DNA of 40,182 nucleotides from assembly GCA_029260255.1 (NCBI GenBank), contig JAJDDR010000483.1, forward strand, positions 1 to 40,182, in the 5' to 3' direction. Of the stretch, positions 20,710 to 30,913 are shown one piece after another; the stretch's first letter is position 1, and each line of letters opens with the position of its first letter. Below the pieces are notes generated by a model. The model did not search any database and was not told where the DNA came from. It saw only the letters and a list, made by a program, of their open reading frames with translations. The DNA comes from Phycisphaerae bacterium (GTDB taxonomy: Bacteria; Planctomycetota; Phycisphaerae; UBA1845). Both the position numbers and the translations under genes were made by a program.

Positions 20710-22443
20710 TCAGACCACCGGCTGTTCAATCTGCCCGCCGAGGAACCCCTCGAGCTTGCGGGCACGGACGGGGTGCTGGAGTTTGCGGATGGCCTTGGCT
20801 TCCACCTGTCGGACGCGCTCGCGGGTCACCTTGAAGATCTTGCCGACCTCTTCGAGCGTGTAGGTGTAGCCGTCGCCGATGCCGAAGCGGAGCTTGATAA
20901 TCTCGCGCTCGCGGTAGGTCAGCGTCTTGAGCACCTCCTCGATGCGGTCCTTGAGCATCTCGGACCCGGCGGACGAGACCGGCGAATCGGCCCGCGCGTC
21001 CTCGATGAAATCGCCGAAGTAGGAATCCTCGCTCTCGCCGACCGGCCGGTCGAGCGAGATGGGATGCCGGCTGATCTTCAGAACACGTCGCGCTTCGCTC
21101 ACCGGCATGTCCGCACGCTTGGCGATCTCTTCGATCGTCGGCTCGCGGCCAAGATCCTGAAGGAGCTGCTTGCTGATGTTCCGCAGGCGGCTCATCGTTT
21201 CGATCATGTGGACGGGGATGCGGATCGTACGCGCATGGTCGGCGATGGCACGGGTGATCGCCTGGCGGATCCACCACGTCGCGTACGTGCTGAACTTGTA
21301 TCCGCGTTTGTACTCGTACTTGTCGACCGCGCGCATCAGACCCGTATTCCCCTCCTGGATGATGTCCAGGAAGCTGAGACCGCGGTTGCGGTACTTCTTG
21401 GCGATGCTCACCACCAGGCGAAGGTTGCCGCCGGAGAGTTTTCGCTTGGCGTCCTCGTACTCACTGAATACCCGGCGAATCGCGTTGATCCGCTCGGTCA
21501 GCGACTCGCTGTTGGATCGGACCAGCGATCGGATGCCGTCGAGCTCCTCGGACATGGCGAACAGGTCGTCCTCGGAAACCGTCCGGCGTTTCTCCTCGGC
21601 GGCCAGACGGCGCTCGAGGTCTTTCATCTTCCGGTTCCAGTTGACCAGCCGCTTGAACAACGGCTGAATCCGGCTGGTCCTGAGAGACAATTCCTCGAGC
21701 AGACGCGAGATCTTGCGCCGCCGCGTGTTCATGACGATCGTGCGCTCACGGACGGCCTTCTTGGCCAATCGCCGCTCCTGGAGACTCTCCCAGGTTTCGT
21801 CATTCTGTTTGAGAAGGGCGTTCACCGTGTCGAGGTTCGAGGGAAGGCGAGACATGATCGTGCCCTTGGCCATGTGCTCCCATGTGGAAATCTTCATGGT
21901 CCGATCGAACGGCAGGCGGCCGGCCTTTACCTCCTGAAGGATCTTGGTCGCCTGGTCGGCACAGTAGTCATTCTCGAGCACCAACTTGCGGAACGCCATC
22001 CGCGTGAGCTCGACCTTCTTCGCCAGGCGAATCTCCTCCTCGCGCGTGAGGAGCGGAATCTCGCCCATCTGCGACAGGTACATCCTCACCGGGTCGTCGA
22101 TTCGGCGCACGTCGGGCGTGACGACATCGGCCGATCGCTTGGCGGACGCCGCATCGGGCTCGCCGTTGGTTTCTCCGGATCGGACCTTGTCGCGACCACG
22201 CTGCTTTTTCTTGCGTGCCATTTCCAGCCTTGCCGCGTCGATCTCGTCGAGCATCTCCACGCCGGCCGCATCCAGTCGAATCATCAAGGTCTCGAGCTTG
22301 TCCGGATCGACCGCCTCGTCGGGAATCGAGTCGTTCAAGACTTCCCAGGTGAGATAGCCGTGCTCGCGCCCACGCTCGATGAGCTTGCTCAGCGCTACTT
22401 CGACCAGGTCAGTTTCCACGATCGTATTTGTGTTCGTTTCCAT
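20710..22443 (-). CDS. rpoD: RNA polymerase primary sigma factor
   Basis: [127 protein letters not shown]. Confidence 0.97.
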   Translation of the reverse strand: METNTNTIVETDLVEVALSKLIERGREHGYLTWEVLNDSIPDEAVDPDKLETLMIRLDAAGVEMLDEIDAARLEMARKKKQRGRDKVRSGETNGEPDAASAKRSADVVTPDVRRIDDPVRMYLSQMGEIPLLTREEEIRLAKKVELTRMAFRKLVLENDYCADQATKILQEVKAGRLPFDRTMKISTWEHMAKGTIMSRLPSNLDTVNALLKQNDETWESLQERRLAKKAVRERTIVMNTRRRKISRLLEELSLRTSRIQPLFKRLVNWNRKMKDLERRLAAEEKRRTVSEDDLFAMSEELDGIRSLVRSNSESLTERINAIRRVFSEYEDAKRKLSGGNLRLVVSIAKKYRNRGLSFLDIIQEGNTGLMRAVDKYEYKRGYKFSTYATWWIRQAITRAIADHARTIRIPVHMIETMSRLRNISKQLLQDLGREPTIEEIAKRADMPVSEARRVLKISRHPISLDRPVGESEDSYFGDFIEDARADSPVSSAGSEMLKDRIEEVLKTLTYREREIIKLRFGIGDGYTYTLEEVGKIFKVTRERVRQVEAKAIRKLQHPVRARKLEGFLGGQIEQPVV

Positions 22444-22451
22444 GAGTTCGG

Positions 22452-24332
22452 TTATTCCTGCCTTCCCGCACCTTCCGGGTCCTGCGACGCGACAACGCGC
22501 GGCACGCCGCAATCATTCATGGCACGCCGATGTGCGAAGTGAGATTGACCGGCCAATCTTTGCCCGATCTCCGTGAGACGGTCACGCACGCCGGACGGAT
22601 CCAACGCGCAACCGTTCGCCTCTCCTCGCCTCAACTCCTCCGTCAGTCGTTCCGTTTCGCGAGCCGCGTCGACCGCCGAGAGACGCTGCGCCGCACCATC
22701 CAACGTGGCGGCGTAATTCCCGACGCCGGCGCCCCGAATCGCGAGATCCGTCAGCAACTCCGCGTCCGCCGCATCCTCGACGCACGCCTGCAACTCCCCG
22801 AACTGGAACTCACCGTATGTCTCAACCAGATCCCGTACGTGGGCCGCGATTCGTTGTTGGCCCGGCTTCGCAAACCGCTGCGGATCAAACTGATCGGCCA
22901 CGGTGTCGTACAGCCCCGGTTCGTTGACCAGGACCTCCAGCATCGTCACCAATGCCGTTTGCTCCACGCCGCGCGGGCGACCGTCCGTTTCGGATCCGCT
23001 GCCCGGGGGTCCAGCACTCCTCCCAGCTCGCGTCCGACTGGTGAACAGACTCCGAACCTGCTCCGGCGGAACCGAAAGGAGGCTCGACACCTGCTCGATG
23101 ATGATCCCCTTCTGGATGGCGTCCAAAACGCCGAACCCGGAGAGATCACCCACCAGCGTGACGAATTCCGAAACCGCGTCACGTCGCGATGCCGCCGAGT
23201 CGGCCTGCCGATAGCGACTTCGAGTGCGATTCCACTTGAATACTAGCGCGTCCACGGCGGAATTCAACAAGTTCCTAAAGCCTTGTGGTCCAGTATGTTG
23301 CAGGTACTCGCAGGGGTCCTTTCCTTCTGGGACGTTCGCTAGTTTCACAGCCAGGTTCTGCTTCAGGGCGACTGCCACCGCGCGGTCCGCTGCCGCCTCG
23401 CCGGCGGCGTCCGAATCGAAGAGCAATATGACCTGCTGGCAGTACCGGCGAAGCTGGGCCATGTGCGTTTCGGTGGCCGCCGTACCGAGTGCCGCGACCG
23501 CGTTGGAGAAGCCGTGCTGATGCGCCGCGACGCAGTCGGTGTACCCTTCGACGAGGATCGCGCTGCCCTCCCGTTCGATCGCTTCGCGAGCTAAGTCTAT
23601 GCCAAATAAAGACTTACTCTTGTCAAACAGCCCCGTCTGGGACGTGTTCATGTACTTGGCTTTGTCGTCGATGAGCGTCCGCCCGCCAAAGCCGGTGCAT
23701 CGGCCCATCGTATCGCGAATCGGGAACATCAGGCGTTCGCGGAAAGTGTCGTAGTGTGACCCTCGCTCGTTCGCGCGGCACAGCCCCGCGTCGAGGAGCA
23801 ACTCGGCTTTGAACCCCGCGGCGGTAGCCGCCCGCAGGAGCGGGTTTCCGTCCCCCGTGGCGAGCCCGATGCGGAACGCCGCGATGGTGTCCGGTTCGAT
23901 GCCCCGCGAATCGAGGTAGGCACGTGCGCTGCGCCCGAGGTTCTCGTTCTGCAGGTTGCTGCAGAAGCGATCGCACGCCCACGCATTGGCCCGGGCCATG
24001 TCGGCGCGGCTCGATCCGGCGGTCCTTGCCCCATCCGATTTCGCGGAGAGCTCGATACCCGCTCGATCGGCCAGGATACGCAAGGCCTCCGGGAACTCGA
24101 CCGACTCGCGAAGCTGGACGAACGTGAAGACGTCGCCTCCGACGTTACAGCCAAAGCACTTGAAGAACTGCCGCTCCGGATTCACCGAGAACGAAGGGGT
24201 TTTCTCCTGGTGAAACGGGCACAATCCGATGAAATTGCGCCCCTGGCGCTTGAGCGCCGTGTGCTCCGAGACGAGCTCCACCAAATCCACGCGAGTGCGG
24301 ATCTGTTCTTTGATCGCGACGACGTCGTGCAA
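22452..24332 (-). CDS. dnaG: DNA primase
   Basis: Zinc finger [91 protein letters not shown]. Confidence 0.96.
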   Translation of the reverse strand: MHDVVAIKEQIRTRVDLVELVSEHTALKRQGRNFIGLCPFHQEKTPSFSVNPERQFFKCFGCNVGGDVFTFVQLRESVEFPEALRILADRAGIELSAKSDGARTAGSSRADMARANAWACDRFCSNLQNENLGRSARAYLDSRGIEPDTIAAFRIGLATGDGNPLLRAATAAGFKAELLLDAGLCRANERGSHYDTFRERLMFPIRDTMGRCTGFGGRTLIDDKAKYMNTSQTGLFDKSKSLFGIDLAREAIEREGSAILVEGYTDCVAAHQHGFSNAVAALGTAATETHMAQLRRYCQQVILLFDSDAAGEAAADRAVAVALKQNLAVKLANVPEGKDPCEYLQHTGPQGFRNLLNSAVDALVFKWNRTRSRYRQADSAASRRDAVSEFVTLVGDLSGFGVLDAIQKGIIIEQVSSLLSVPPEQVRSLFTSRTRAGRSAGPPGSGSETDGRPRGVEQTALVTMLEVLVNEPGLYDTVADQFDPQRFAKPGQQRIAAHVRDLVETYGEFQFGELQACVEDAADAELLTDLAIRGAGVGNYAATLDGAAQRLSAVDAARETERLTEELRRGEANGCALDPSGVRDRLTEIGQRLAGQSHFAHRRAMNDCGVPRVVASQDPEGAGRQE

Positions 24333-24479
24333 GGAACTGGCTATCCGCCTCTCGTTGACTCTAAGGATGCCACGTCATTCGCTGCGGGCAGGGGATCGGC
24401 CCCTGGTACTCCAGGCCAATCCGAACGTGGGATTCAAGCAGGACTCGATACCACCCGCAACTACGCCACTGTATAACTG

Positions 24480-24508
24480 GATATACCTCGCGGATAGCGT
24501 CCGGTCAA
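24480..24508 (-). promoter_or_regulatory. Candidate sigma70-type promoter for dnaG-rpoD
   Basis: Minus strand TTGACC - 17 nt - TATATC, ~150 nt upstream of the dnaG start. Confidence 0.35.
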
Positions 24509-24629
24509 ATAAGAATCGCGTTTTTATGGCGAAAAGACCCCTTTCGCCAGGTGGCCACCCCACCTTGCACCGCGATCGGTCATTGCCGCGCCGCGCGAGC
24601 GATTGCACGACGGCGCGGGGGAGCCGGCA

Positions 24630-25976
24630 TCAGTAGCCCAGGAAACGCAGGAATACGTCCTGCGTGAGAATCGGGATCGACAGCTCCGCCGCGGTAGCCA
24701 CCGTCTCACGGTAGTGGTCGAAGTGCTCCTGGAGGAGCCTGTGCCGCTCGGCGGCGCCGGGATCGCGCCGCCCGGTGTCCGCCGAAACAGCCGCCGGAAC
24801 CAGCGGCGCGAAGCCCGCAACGACGAAATCCGCACGACTGGAAAGGGACTCGAGAACCTCACCACCCCAATCGTTGACGATGCCCTTGATGTGGTCGGCG
24901 CCGTGCTGATCGTCGCGACCATCCGCGTTCAGGTCGAACTGGCCGACGATCACGAACCGCAACGGCCTGTTCGGGTCGTACACCGGGTTCGCGATCACGT
25001 CCCCCTCGAGGATCACCTCGGAGGGACCGAGCGCGACCACCTCGCACTCAGCGGTGCGGTCGTAAATCCGCAACACTTCGATCCGGCCCTTGGCTCTTCC
25101 GTCGGGCGGGATGCCCGTCGACGGGTACACCGCAAACCGCATCCCCGACGTAAGCTGATGCTCGCGACCGAGGCTGATGTAGGCGACGCGCTCCTCCGGG
25201 ACCGATTTGACAACCTTGCCGTCGGCCGTTCGGACGCTGAGAAGCTCGCCCGGCGTGATTTGCAACTCACCCACCTTGGCCCGGAAATCGGCGTTGCGCG
25301 CCTCCAACTCCTCCCGCCGCTGGACTTCGGCCGCGAGTTCATTGCGATGACCCTGCGACTCACGGGAGAACCGTTGGTTGATCTCGTCGATTTTGGCTTC
25401 AAATCCGTCGACCTCGCTGTCGCGCTCGGCGGCGTAGGTGGCGCGGCTGGACTCAATACTGTCAACACGTCCCTTGAGTTCGCTGGTGGCCGAATCGAAG
25501 TCCGCCTTGAGCCGTTCGTGGACTTCGATCTGTTCGCGCAGCTGTTCATCGGCCTGTTGGGCACGTCCCTCGGCGATGAGCCGGCGCTCTCGTTCACTCT
25601 TGAGATCGGCATAAAGAGCGTCCATCGCCGGAAGCAGTTGGGTCGTCTCGAAGGCGGTGGTGTCCTCGACCAGCCCTTCGGAGACGACACGACCGAGGAA
25701 TGCGGCGGCCTTCTCGCGAACCACCGTGACGTCGTCGGTTTCTTCGCCGACGGCCAGGACGGCCACTTCCGTCAATCGGTCGGAGAGGTCGCTCTTCTCC
25801 CGGTTGATGCTGGTGTTCGTGGCCCGCAGGCTGTTGATGTCGTTGTTGATGCCCTCCTGATCGGTGTACAACCAGACCAAAAGGACGGTCGACGCCAGCC
25901 ACAGGAAGACGAAACCGATCATCCAGACGTGTACCGCGGTAAAGCCGCCACGACCGGGTGTTTTGGCTTGTGCCAT
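24630..25976 (-). CDS. Membrane-anchored coiled-coil protein of unknown function
   Basis: N-terminal TM VWMIGFVFLWLASTVLLVWLY then long heptad-rich region (SDLSDRLTEV...ELAAEVQRREELEARNADFRAKVGEL); start ATG at 25976. Confidence 0.7.
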   Translation of the reverse strand: MAQAKTPGRGGFTAVHVWMIGFVFLWLASTVLLVWLYTDQEGINNDINSLRATNTSINREKSDLSDRLTEVAVLAVGEETDDVTVVREKAAAFLGRVVSEGLVEDTTAFETTQLLPAMDALYADLKSERERRLIAEGRAQQADEQLREQIEVHERLKADFDSATSELKGRVDSIESSRATYAAERDSEVDGFEAKIDEINQRFSRESQGHRNELAAEVQRREELEARNADFRAKVGELQITPGELLSVRTADGKVVKSVPEERVAYISLGREHQLTSGMRFAVYPSTGIPPDGRAKGRIEVLRIYDRTAECEVVALGPSEVILEGDVIANPVYDPNRPLRFVIVGQFDLNADGRDDQHGADHIKGIVNDWGGEVLESLSSRADFVVAGFAPLVPAAVSADTGRRDPGAAERHRLLQEHFDHYRETVATAAELSIPILTQDVFLRFLGY

Positions 25977-26197
25977 GCTACGATGCTCCGTTGGTTCGAC
26001 AGACGCACCGGTCGGATCGGTGCGGTTCGTTGCTCGCCCTGATCGCGAGCGGCGTCCCGCGTTTTCGCGAGATTTCTGCTTTCGACGCAACGCCGCGTTG
26101 GGCTGTGAGACCCCTGCCGCGGTCGGTTGCCAATCCGGGCGATTGTCCGCCGCCGCCGCCGCCAAGTCAAGAATCACAGGACCGCGGGGAGATGTTG

Positions 26198-26328
26198 GGG
26201 TGTGACCACTGATGGTGGCATGGCAAGGGTAGGGCGGGTTTCACCCGCCTTCTTCCTCGGTTGCGGCGGGCAGAACCCGCCCAACGGCATGTCCCTGACC
26301 GACGATGCCACAGAGAATGGTCACACCC
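26198..26328 (+). mobile_element. 131-bp MITE-like palindromic element, copy 3
   Basis: gggtgtgaccact...aatggtcacaccc; 9-bp direct repeat GAGATGTTG at 26189-26197 and 26329-26337. Confidence 0.9.
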
Positions 26329-26359
26329 GAGATGTTGGAGTGCCTCCCAAAGAGACGAG

Positions 26360-26447
26360 CATTCCGGGTGGCCACGCTCGCGTGGCCGTGGCTCGCAAGC
26401 TGTCGCCGCATGCCCACGCAAGCTGTCGCATGATGCCACCCGGAATG
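26360..26447. repeat. Second, unrelated inverted-repeat element with nested hairpin and internal direct repeat
   Basis: cattccgggtggc (26360-26372) / gccacccggaatg (26435-26447); hairpin ggccacg-ctcg-cgtggcc (26370-26387); direct repeat cgcaagctgtcgc at 26394-26406 and 26417-26429. Confidence 0.6.
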
Positions 26448-26583
26448 GGATGCCCCCTGTGGAGCCTGCCCGCCTGCAGCCGTCCGATAGGGGGGTGCGG
26501 CTGGCGCGGGAAACAATGAAGCGCCCTCGGAACCGACGCAAATATTTGGCAGAAGGCGGCTTATGTAAATCGATGCGGCGGCG

Positions 26584-27261
26584 GTGTGGCGTCGCGTCGC
26601 GGCTAACCGGTACCATTTGCGTGTGTCTACCATCAAGGATGAACCAGACCGGCTGAAGCGGGCGAGCGAAGAGGCGGCGGATGATGCTCGGTTGGTGGAA
26701 GAGGTCCGCGGCGGGCGGGCGGAGGAATTCGACGCCCTCGCAACACGTTATCAGCGTCGTGTTTTCGCCGTCGCGTATCGGCTGCTCAGCAACCGGGACG
26801 ATGCGTGGGATGTTGCGCAGGACGCGCTGCTGAAAGCGTTTCGGAACCTCGATCAACTCGAGGACCCGCGCCGGTTCGGTCCGTGGTTGATGCGCATCGT
26901 CACCAATCTGTCGCTCAACTACCGCCGGGCGCGAAAGACGGCGTCGGCGGTCGAATTGGACGACGCGGTCGAGGGCGCGAGCCGATTGCGGACCCCGGAC
27001 GGCGAACTCCTGGGTGGTCCGGGGGTGGCCGACGCGGAGAAGCGCGACCCGGAATTGCGTTTGGAGATCGCGGCCGCAATGGAGCGTCTGCCGGAGAAGC
27101 AGCGAATGGCGTTCGTGCTGTCGTGCATCGAACGTGTTCCACAAAAGGAGATCGCCGGAATGCTCGACTGCACCGTCGAACTGGTGAAGTGGAATGTGTT
27201 TCAGGCGCGCAAGGCGTTGAGGCAGTCACTTGAAGGGTGTCTGAAACGGGATCGGGATTGA
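26584..27261 (+). CDS. ECF-type RNA polymerase sigma factor
   Basis: RRVFAVAYRLLSNRDDAWDVAQDALLKAFRNLDQLEDPRRFGPWLMRIVTNLSLNYRR; MERLPEKQRMAFVLSCIERVPQKEIAGMLDCTVELVKWNVFQARKAL. True start may be a GTG inside the ORF (VSTIKDE). Confidence 0.9.
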   Translation: MWRRVAANRYHLRVSTIKDEPDRLKRASEEAADDARLVEEVRGGRAEEFDALATRYQRRVFAVAYRLLSNRDDAWDVAQDALLKAFRNLDQLEDPRRFGPWLMRIVTNLSLNYRRARKTASAVELDDAVEGASRLRTPDGELLGGPGVADAEKRDPELRLEIAAAMERLPEKQRMAFVLSCIERVPQKEIAGMLDCTVELVKWNVFQARKALRQSLEGCLKRDRD

Positions 27262-27266
27262 CGTCG

Positions 27267-27848
27267 ATGAGCGAACGAGACGAGTCAACACAGTCCGACG
27301 ACTATATGGTCAGTATGTACCTCGATGGCGCGCTCACCGAGGACGAAGCACGCCGGCTCCTCGCGCGTGTTGAGCGCGACACTGAGTTGGCCCGTCTCCT
27401 CGCGGAACATCAGCGGGTCGAGCGCTGGGCGACTGAATGGGGCGATGAGATACCGACTGTCGATTGGTCGCGCTTTGAGGCGGAATCCAGGCGGCGGCGC
27501 GCGTCGCTGAGTTCGCCCGACCGGCGCGGTCTTGTTTTCAAGTTGTATGTGCCGATGGCCGCGGCCGCTGCGATCATGATTGCGCTTACGGCGTCTCAGT
27601 TCGTGGTGCGGGATGTGTCGCCCGGTGTCGTGATTGCGCCGAGGGTGGCGGTTGTCGAAGTTCTGCGTTCCGCGGCGCCGGAGTCCGTGGAAGTGCGCCA
27701 GACGTACGTTTCGTATGCGCGCGGGTCGCGCGACGATCGGGCGAAAGGGCTGGTGCGGTCGGCTGACGGACCCGCGGTCATCGCCTGCGCCACGGTGGGC
27801 GGGCGTTTTGATTGGTCGTCCGTCGGCGGTGGTATTTCTGCGAATTGA
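27267..27848 (+). CDS. Putative anti-sigma factor (single TM)
   Basis: Immediately downstream of the ECF sigma gene; SMYLDGALTEDEARRLLARVERDTELARLLAEHQRVERW then TM FKLYVPMAAAAAIMIALTASQFVV. Confidence 0.65.
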   Translation: MSERDESTQSDDYMVSMYLDGALTEDEARRLLARVERDTELARLLAEHQRVERWATEWGDEIPTVDWSRFEAESRRRRASLSSPDRRGLVFKLYVPMAAAAAIMIALTASQFVVRDVSPGVVIAPRVAVVEVLRSAAPESVEVRQTYVSYARGSRDDRAKGLVRSADGPAVIACATVGGRFDWSSVGGGISAN

Positions 27849-27855
27849 GACTCTT

Positions 27856-28992
27856 ATGGCACGCTCACGATGCGTTATTGATTGGATACGCCGAAGGCAA
27901 CCGCGATGGACATTGTCGGCGGTCGCGATCCTGGCGGCCGGCGGTGCCGCGTATCCCTCGGCCGCGGACGCTCAGGTGAATATGGAAGCCCTGATCGGTG
28001 CGGCGCTCGACCAAACCAGTGATTTCGAGGTCGTCGACAAGCCTCTCGCCGAGGCGTTCCTGCTCGTGGCCGAACAGACGGGGATTGCAATCTCGATCGC
28101 ACCCGGAACGTTGGCGCTGCTTCCCGAGGGTGCGGGTACGCGCATGACGGCGCGAATGAGGAACGTTCCGCTCAGGGAAGGGATGGATCAGTTGCTCGAG
28201 CCGCTCGGTCTGCGGTATCGCATTGCGGGTGACGGTCTGCGCGTTGAAGCGGGCCATGCGCTTCGGCGTATCGGGCGTCGGGCGACGTGGGACGAGTTGG
28301 AGGCGGTTCGTTGGCTGGGCGAGGAGCTTCAACCGTCGGACGCGGAGCAATTGGACAAGCTCCGGCGGGCTCTGGAGTTCAAAGTGGGCTCGTCGCCCGA
28401 TTCGCAACGGGCATTCACGATGCTGATCGAGGCGATGCCGAAGGTGGGGGGGGAGACGATTGCCGAGTCGCTCGACGCAGCGTGCGGCGGGCTCGCATGG
28501 GCGTGGTACCCGTCGAGCGAGAAGATCGTGGTGCTGCCGGCGACTGAACACATGAAGCGCGTCTTGCGCCTCGCGGTGACACTGACGGCCAATCACCGGG
28601 CGTTGTCCGAGGTGTTGCTCGATCTTGCCGCACAGACCGGCGTAACGCTTCGTTTCGACCCCGATGCGATCGGATCGCTGCCGCGGGAGACGCAGCGCGA
28701 TTTCACCGTTCGGTTGGCCAACGTCCCGCTGGAGCAAGCGCTCGAGGTGATCAGCGGGACCACGGGGCTGGCGTTCAAGATCGAGACTGATGCGGTGCGT
28801 TTCTTCAACCCGCGGCAAGCGACTGTCACAGAGCGCGTCGCAGCCGTCCTGGTCATTCCGGGTCGCGGCGAGATTCCACTCTACGAGCGCGATCTGCCGG
28901 AGGACGTGCGCGAATCGCTGCGCGCGTTGATCGAGCGACTCGCCAAAGCAATCCCGCCGCCCGGTGATTCCGAGACAAGTGGGGACGATTGA
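27856..28992 (+). CDS. Secreted protein with two STN-like (secretin/TonB short N-terminus) domains
   Basis: Signal peptide; PLAEAFLLVAEQTGIAISIAPGTLALLPEG...RNVPLREGMDQLLEPLGLRYRIAGDGLRV and ALSEVLLDLAAQTGVTLRFDPDAIGSLP...LANVPLEQALEVISGTTGLAFKIETDAVRF. Confidence 0.75.
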   Translation: MARSRCVIDWIRRRQPRWTLSAVAILAAGGAAYPSAADAQVNMEALIGAALDQTSDFEVVDKPLAEAFLLVAEQTGIAISIAPGTLALLPEGAGTRMTARMRNVPLREGMDQLLEPLGLRYRIAGDGLRVEAGHALRRIGRRATWDELEAVRWLGEELQPSDAEQLDKLRRALEFKVGSSPDSQRAFTMLIEAMPKVGGETIAESLDAACGGLAWAWYPSSEKIVVLPATEHMKRVLRLAVTLTANHRALSEVLLDLAAQTGVTLRFDPDAIGSLPRETQRDFTVRLANVPLEQALEVISGTTGLAFKIETDAVRFFNPRQATVTERVAAVLVIPGRGEIPLYERDLPEDVRESLRALIERLAKAIPPPGDSETSGDD

Positions 28993-29193
28993 GCAAGCCG
29001 AACCATGACCGCGCCGGCGTGGGCCTGCCGCCCCGCACGGGAGGCAGGCTCGCCCGCTCGTGACTGAGGGGTTACTTTGCGGTCGTTGGGGACGCCGCTA
29101 GAATGCCCCGTTGTTCGGTCCGGTTGGACCGCCCATGAGCCGTCCACCCGGACGGAGTCGCACGAGCTGCAAAACGGTGGGAGATGAATCGCA

Positions 29194-30549
29194 GTGCTTG
29201 AACGTATGGTCGCGCGACCGAACCGATGGACGGCGCTGGCCGCGGCGTGTGTGGCGATGGGTCTTGCCCCACGGGGTCTCGTCGGTGCGGCGCATTCGGC
29301 CGAAGCGCGGATCACGGTGAAGGAGCGCACGGTCGATCTGGGTCGGTTGAAAGAAGGGAACAAGGGAACCGCGAAGTTCCTGCTCGAGAATCACGGCGAC
29401 GCGGTCCTGCACATCGAGCGGGTGTTCGCGACGTGCGGATGCACCGTTCCGAAGAAGCTGTCGCCGGAGGACGCCCGCGTGCAGCCGGGCGAGTCGCTGG
29501 AGATCGAGGCAGTGTTCGACACCAAGGGTCGCCGCGGCCGGCAGCGCAAGACCGTCACGGTGCTGTCCAATGATCCGGCGGAACCGGAGTTGAAGCTCTT
29601 TCTGACCGCGGAGGTCGTCGCGCTGTTTGAGGTGCTGGTCAAGGACCGCCCCAGCCTGCGCATGGCGTTCGGCAAGCACAAGCCCGGGGATGCCGTCGAA
29701 GAGGTAATAGACCTGCTTCCGACCGAGCCGGGCTCCACGTTGTCGCTGGTCTCGCTCGATATACGCCACGCGGCGCTGACGTACGAAACGGAGGCCACCA
29801 CCAGAGACGATCGCGAGGGCGTCCGCGTGAAACTGGCTATCGATCCCGATGCGTCGGTCGGTCCGGTGTCGACCAGCCTGCTCATCTCCGCAAAGGTCGG
29901 CGACGAGCGGGCGGATTCGAGCCTGGCGCTGAGCGGCGAAGTCGTCGGCGTTCTGGCCTTCAGTCCGGCGACCATCAAGCGGTTGCAGCCGGCGCTGCCC
30001 GGCACGTCGCTGCCGCCGGTATCGGTGTCGTCGGATCTCGACCACCCGTTCGATGTTCTCTTGGTCGACGGAGGGCCTAACATCGAGGCGACCGCCGAGC
30101 GTCAATCGCCGTACAGCTATCGAATCAAACTTCGTATCGCGGAATCGGCGTCGCCCGGTCCGTTCGGTCAGTTCCTCGACATTCGAACGAGCGTTGTGGA
30201 ACAGCCGCTGGTTCGGATACCGGTGTACGCCGCGGTGCGTCCGAGAGTGCAGGTCGAGCCGCCGTTCGTTGTGCTGCAATCGGGACTCGGTAAGCATACC
30301 TCGAGACTGGTCAAGATCGCGTCGTCTTCCAACGACGCAATGGAACTCGGCACGATAGTGACGGAATCACCGTATATCACCGTCGAGCCGGCCGAATCGC
30401 CGGGACGAAAGAGCAAGACCTTCAAGCACCTGCGGATCAGTGCCGGCGGCGATGCGCCCGTGGGGATACACCAAGCGGTGGTTCGCGTCACGACGGGGCT
30501 CACCGGGCAGCGGGAAGTGTTGATACCGGTGACGCTGTTGGTTCGGTAG
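29194..30549 (+). CDS. DUF1573 domain protein (secreted)
   Basis: VDLGRLKEGNKGTAKFLLENHGDAVLHIERVFATCGCTVPKKLSPEDARVQPGESLEIEAVFDTKGRRGRQRKTVTVLSNDP. Confidence 0.8.
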   Translation: MLERMVARPNRWTALAAACVAMGLAPRGLVGAAHSAEARITVKERTVDLGRLKEGNKGTAKFLLENHGDAVLHIERVFATCGCTVPKKLSPEDARVQPGESLEIEAVFDTKGRRGRQRKTVTVLSNDPAEPELKLFLTAEVVALFEVLVKDRPSLRMAFGKHKPGDAVEEVIDLLPTEPGSTLSLVSLDIRHAALTYETEATTRDDREGVRVKLAIDPDASVGPVSTSLLISAKVGDERADSSLALSGEVVGVLAFSPATIKRLQPALPGTSLPPVSVSSDLDHPFDVLLVDGGPNIEATAERQSPYSYRIKLRIAESASPGPFGQFLDIRTSVVEQPLVRIPVYAAVRPRVQVEPPFVVLQSGLGKHTSRLVKIASSSNDAMELGTIVTESPYITVEPAESPGRKSKTFKHLRISAGGDAPVGIHQAVVRVTTGLTGQREVLIPVTLLVR

Positions 30550-30600
30550 GGTGCGCGGGAAGCCTGCGTTTCGGCTGAAGAGGCCGGTGTATGGGAGTCG

Positions 30601-30777
30601 ATGATGCCTAGAGAGCGAGATGGCGACGGGGAGCAGAACGCCCCGGAGTCCAAATGGAACGATCCGAGCATTCCGGCGGGAAACTCACCGCCGCTGCCGT
30701 CATGGCCGCTCTGGGTGTCGGCCGCGCTGTGGTGCGGCTGGACCGGCGTGCTGCTGGTGACGGCGCTCGGTCGCTAG
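30601..30777 (+). CDS. Small single-TM protein (58 aa), absent from supplied ORF track
   Basis: MMPRERDGDGEQNAPESKWNDPSIPAGNSPPLPSWPLWVSAALWCGWTGVLLVTALGR*, closely follows the DUF1573 gene; hairpin ggtgtc-N8-gacacc (30784-30803) directly after the stop. Confidence 0.55.
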   Translation: MMPRERDGDGEQNAPESKWNDPSIPAGNSPPLPSWPLWVSAALWCGWTGVLLVTALGR

Positions 30778-30913
30778 CGTGGTGGTGTCTCGAAAATGAC
30801 ACCGTTATTCTGAACCGAGCCGCGACCGTGAGGGAGCGGTCCCGAGTGTGCCTCCGCGTGTCCCCTCTCTTACGGTCGGGGCTTGAAACAATGCCATCTC
30901 TGATGGGGCGTCC

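Noticed and set aside
20647-22542. 631-aa plus-strand ORF opposite rpoD
   Set aside because: Antisense shadow of a strongly conserved sigma factor gene.
24529-24549. ggcgaaa...tttcgcc hairpin between dnaG and the coiled-coil gene as a terminator
   Set aside because: 7-bp stem but no convincing T-tract in the needed direction; left unannotated.
29023-29049. gcctgcc/ggcaggc inverted repeat after the STN gene as a terminator
   Set aside because: Short stem with a 13-nt loop and no U-tract; not strong enough to call.
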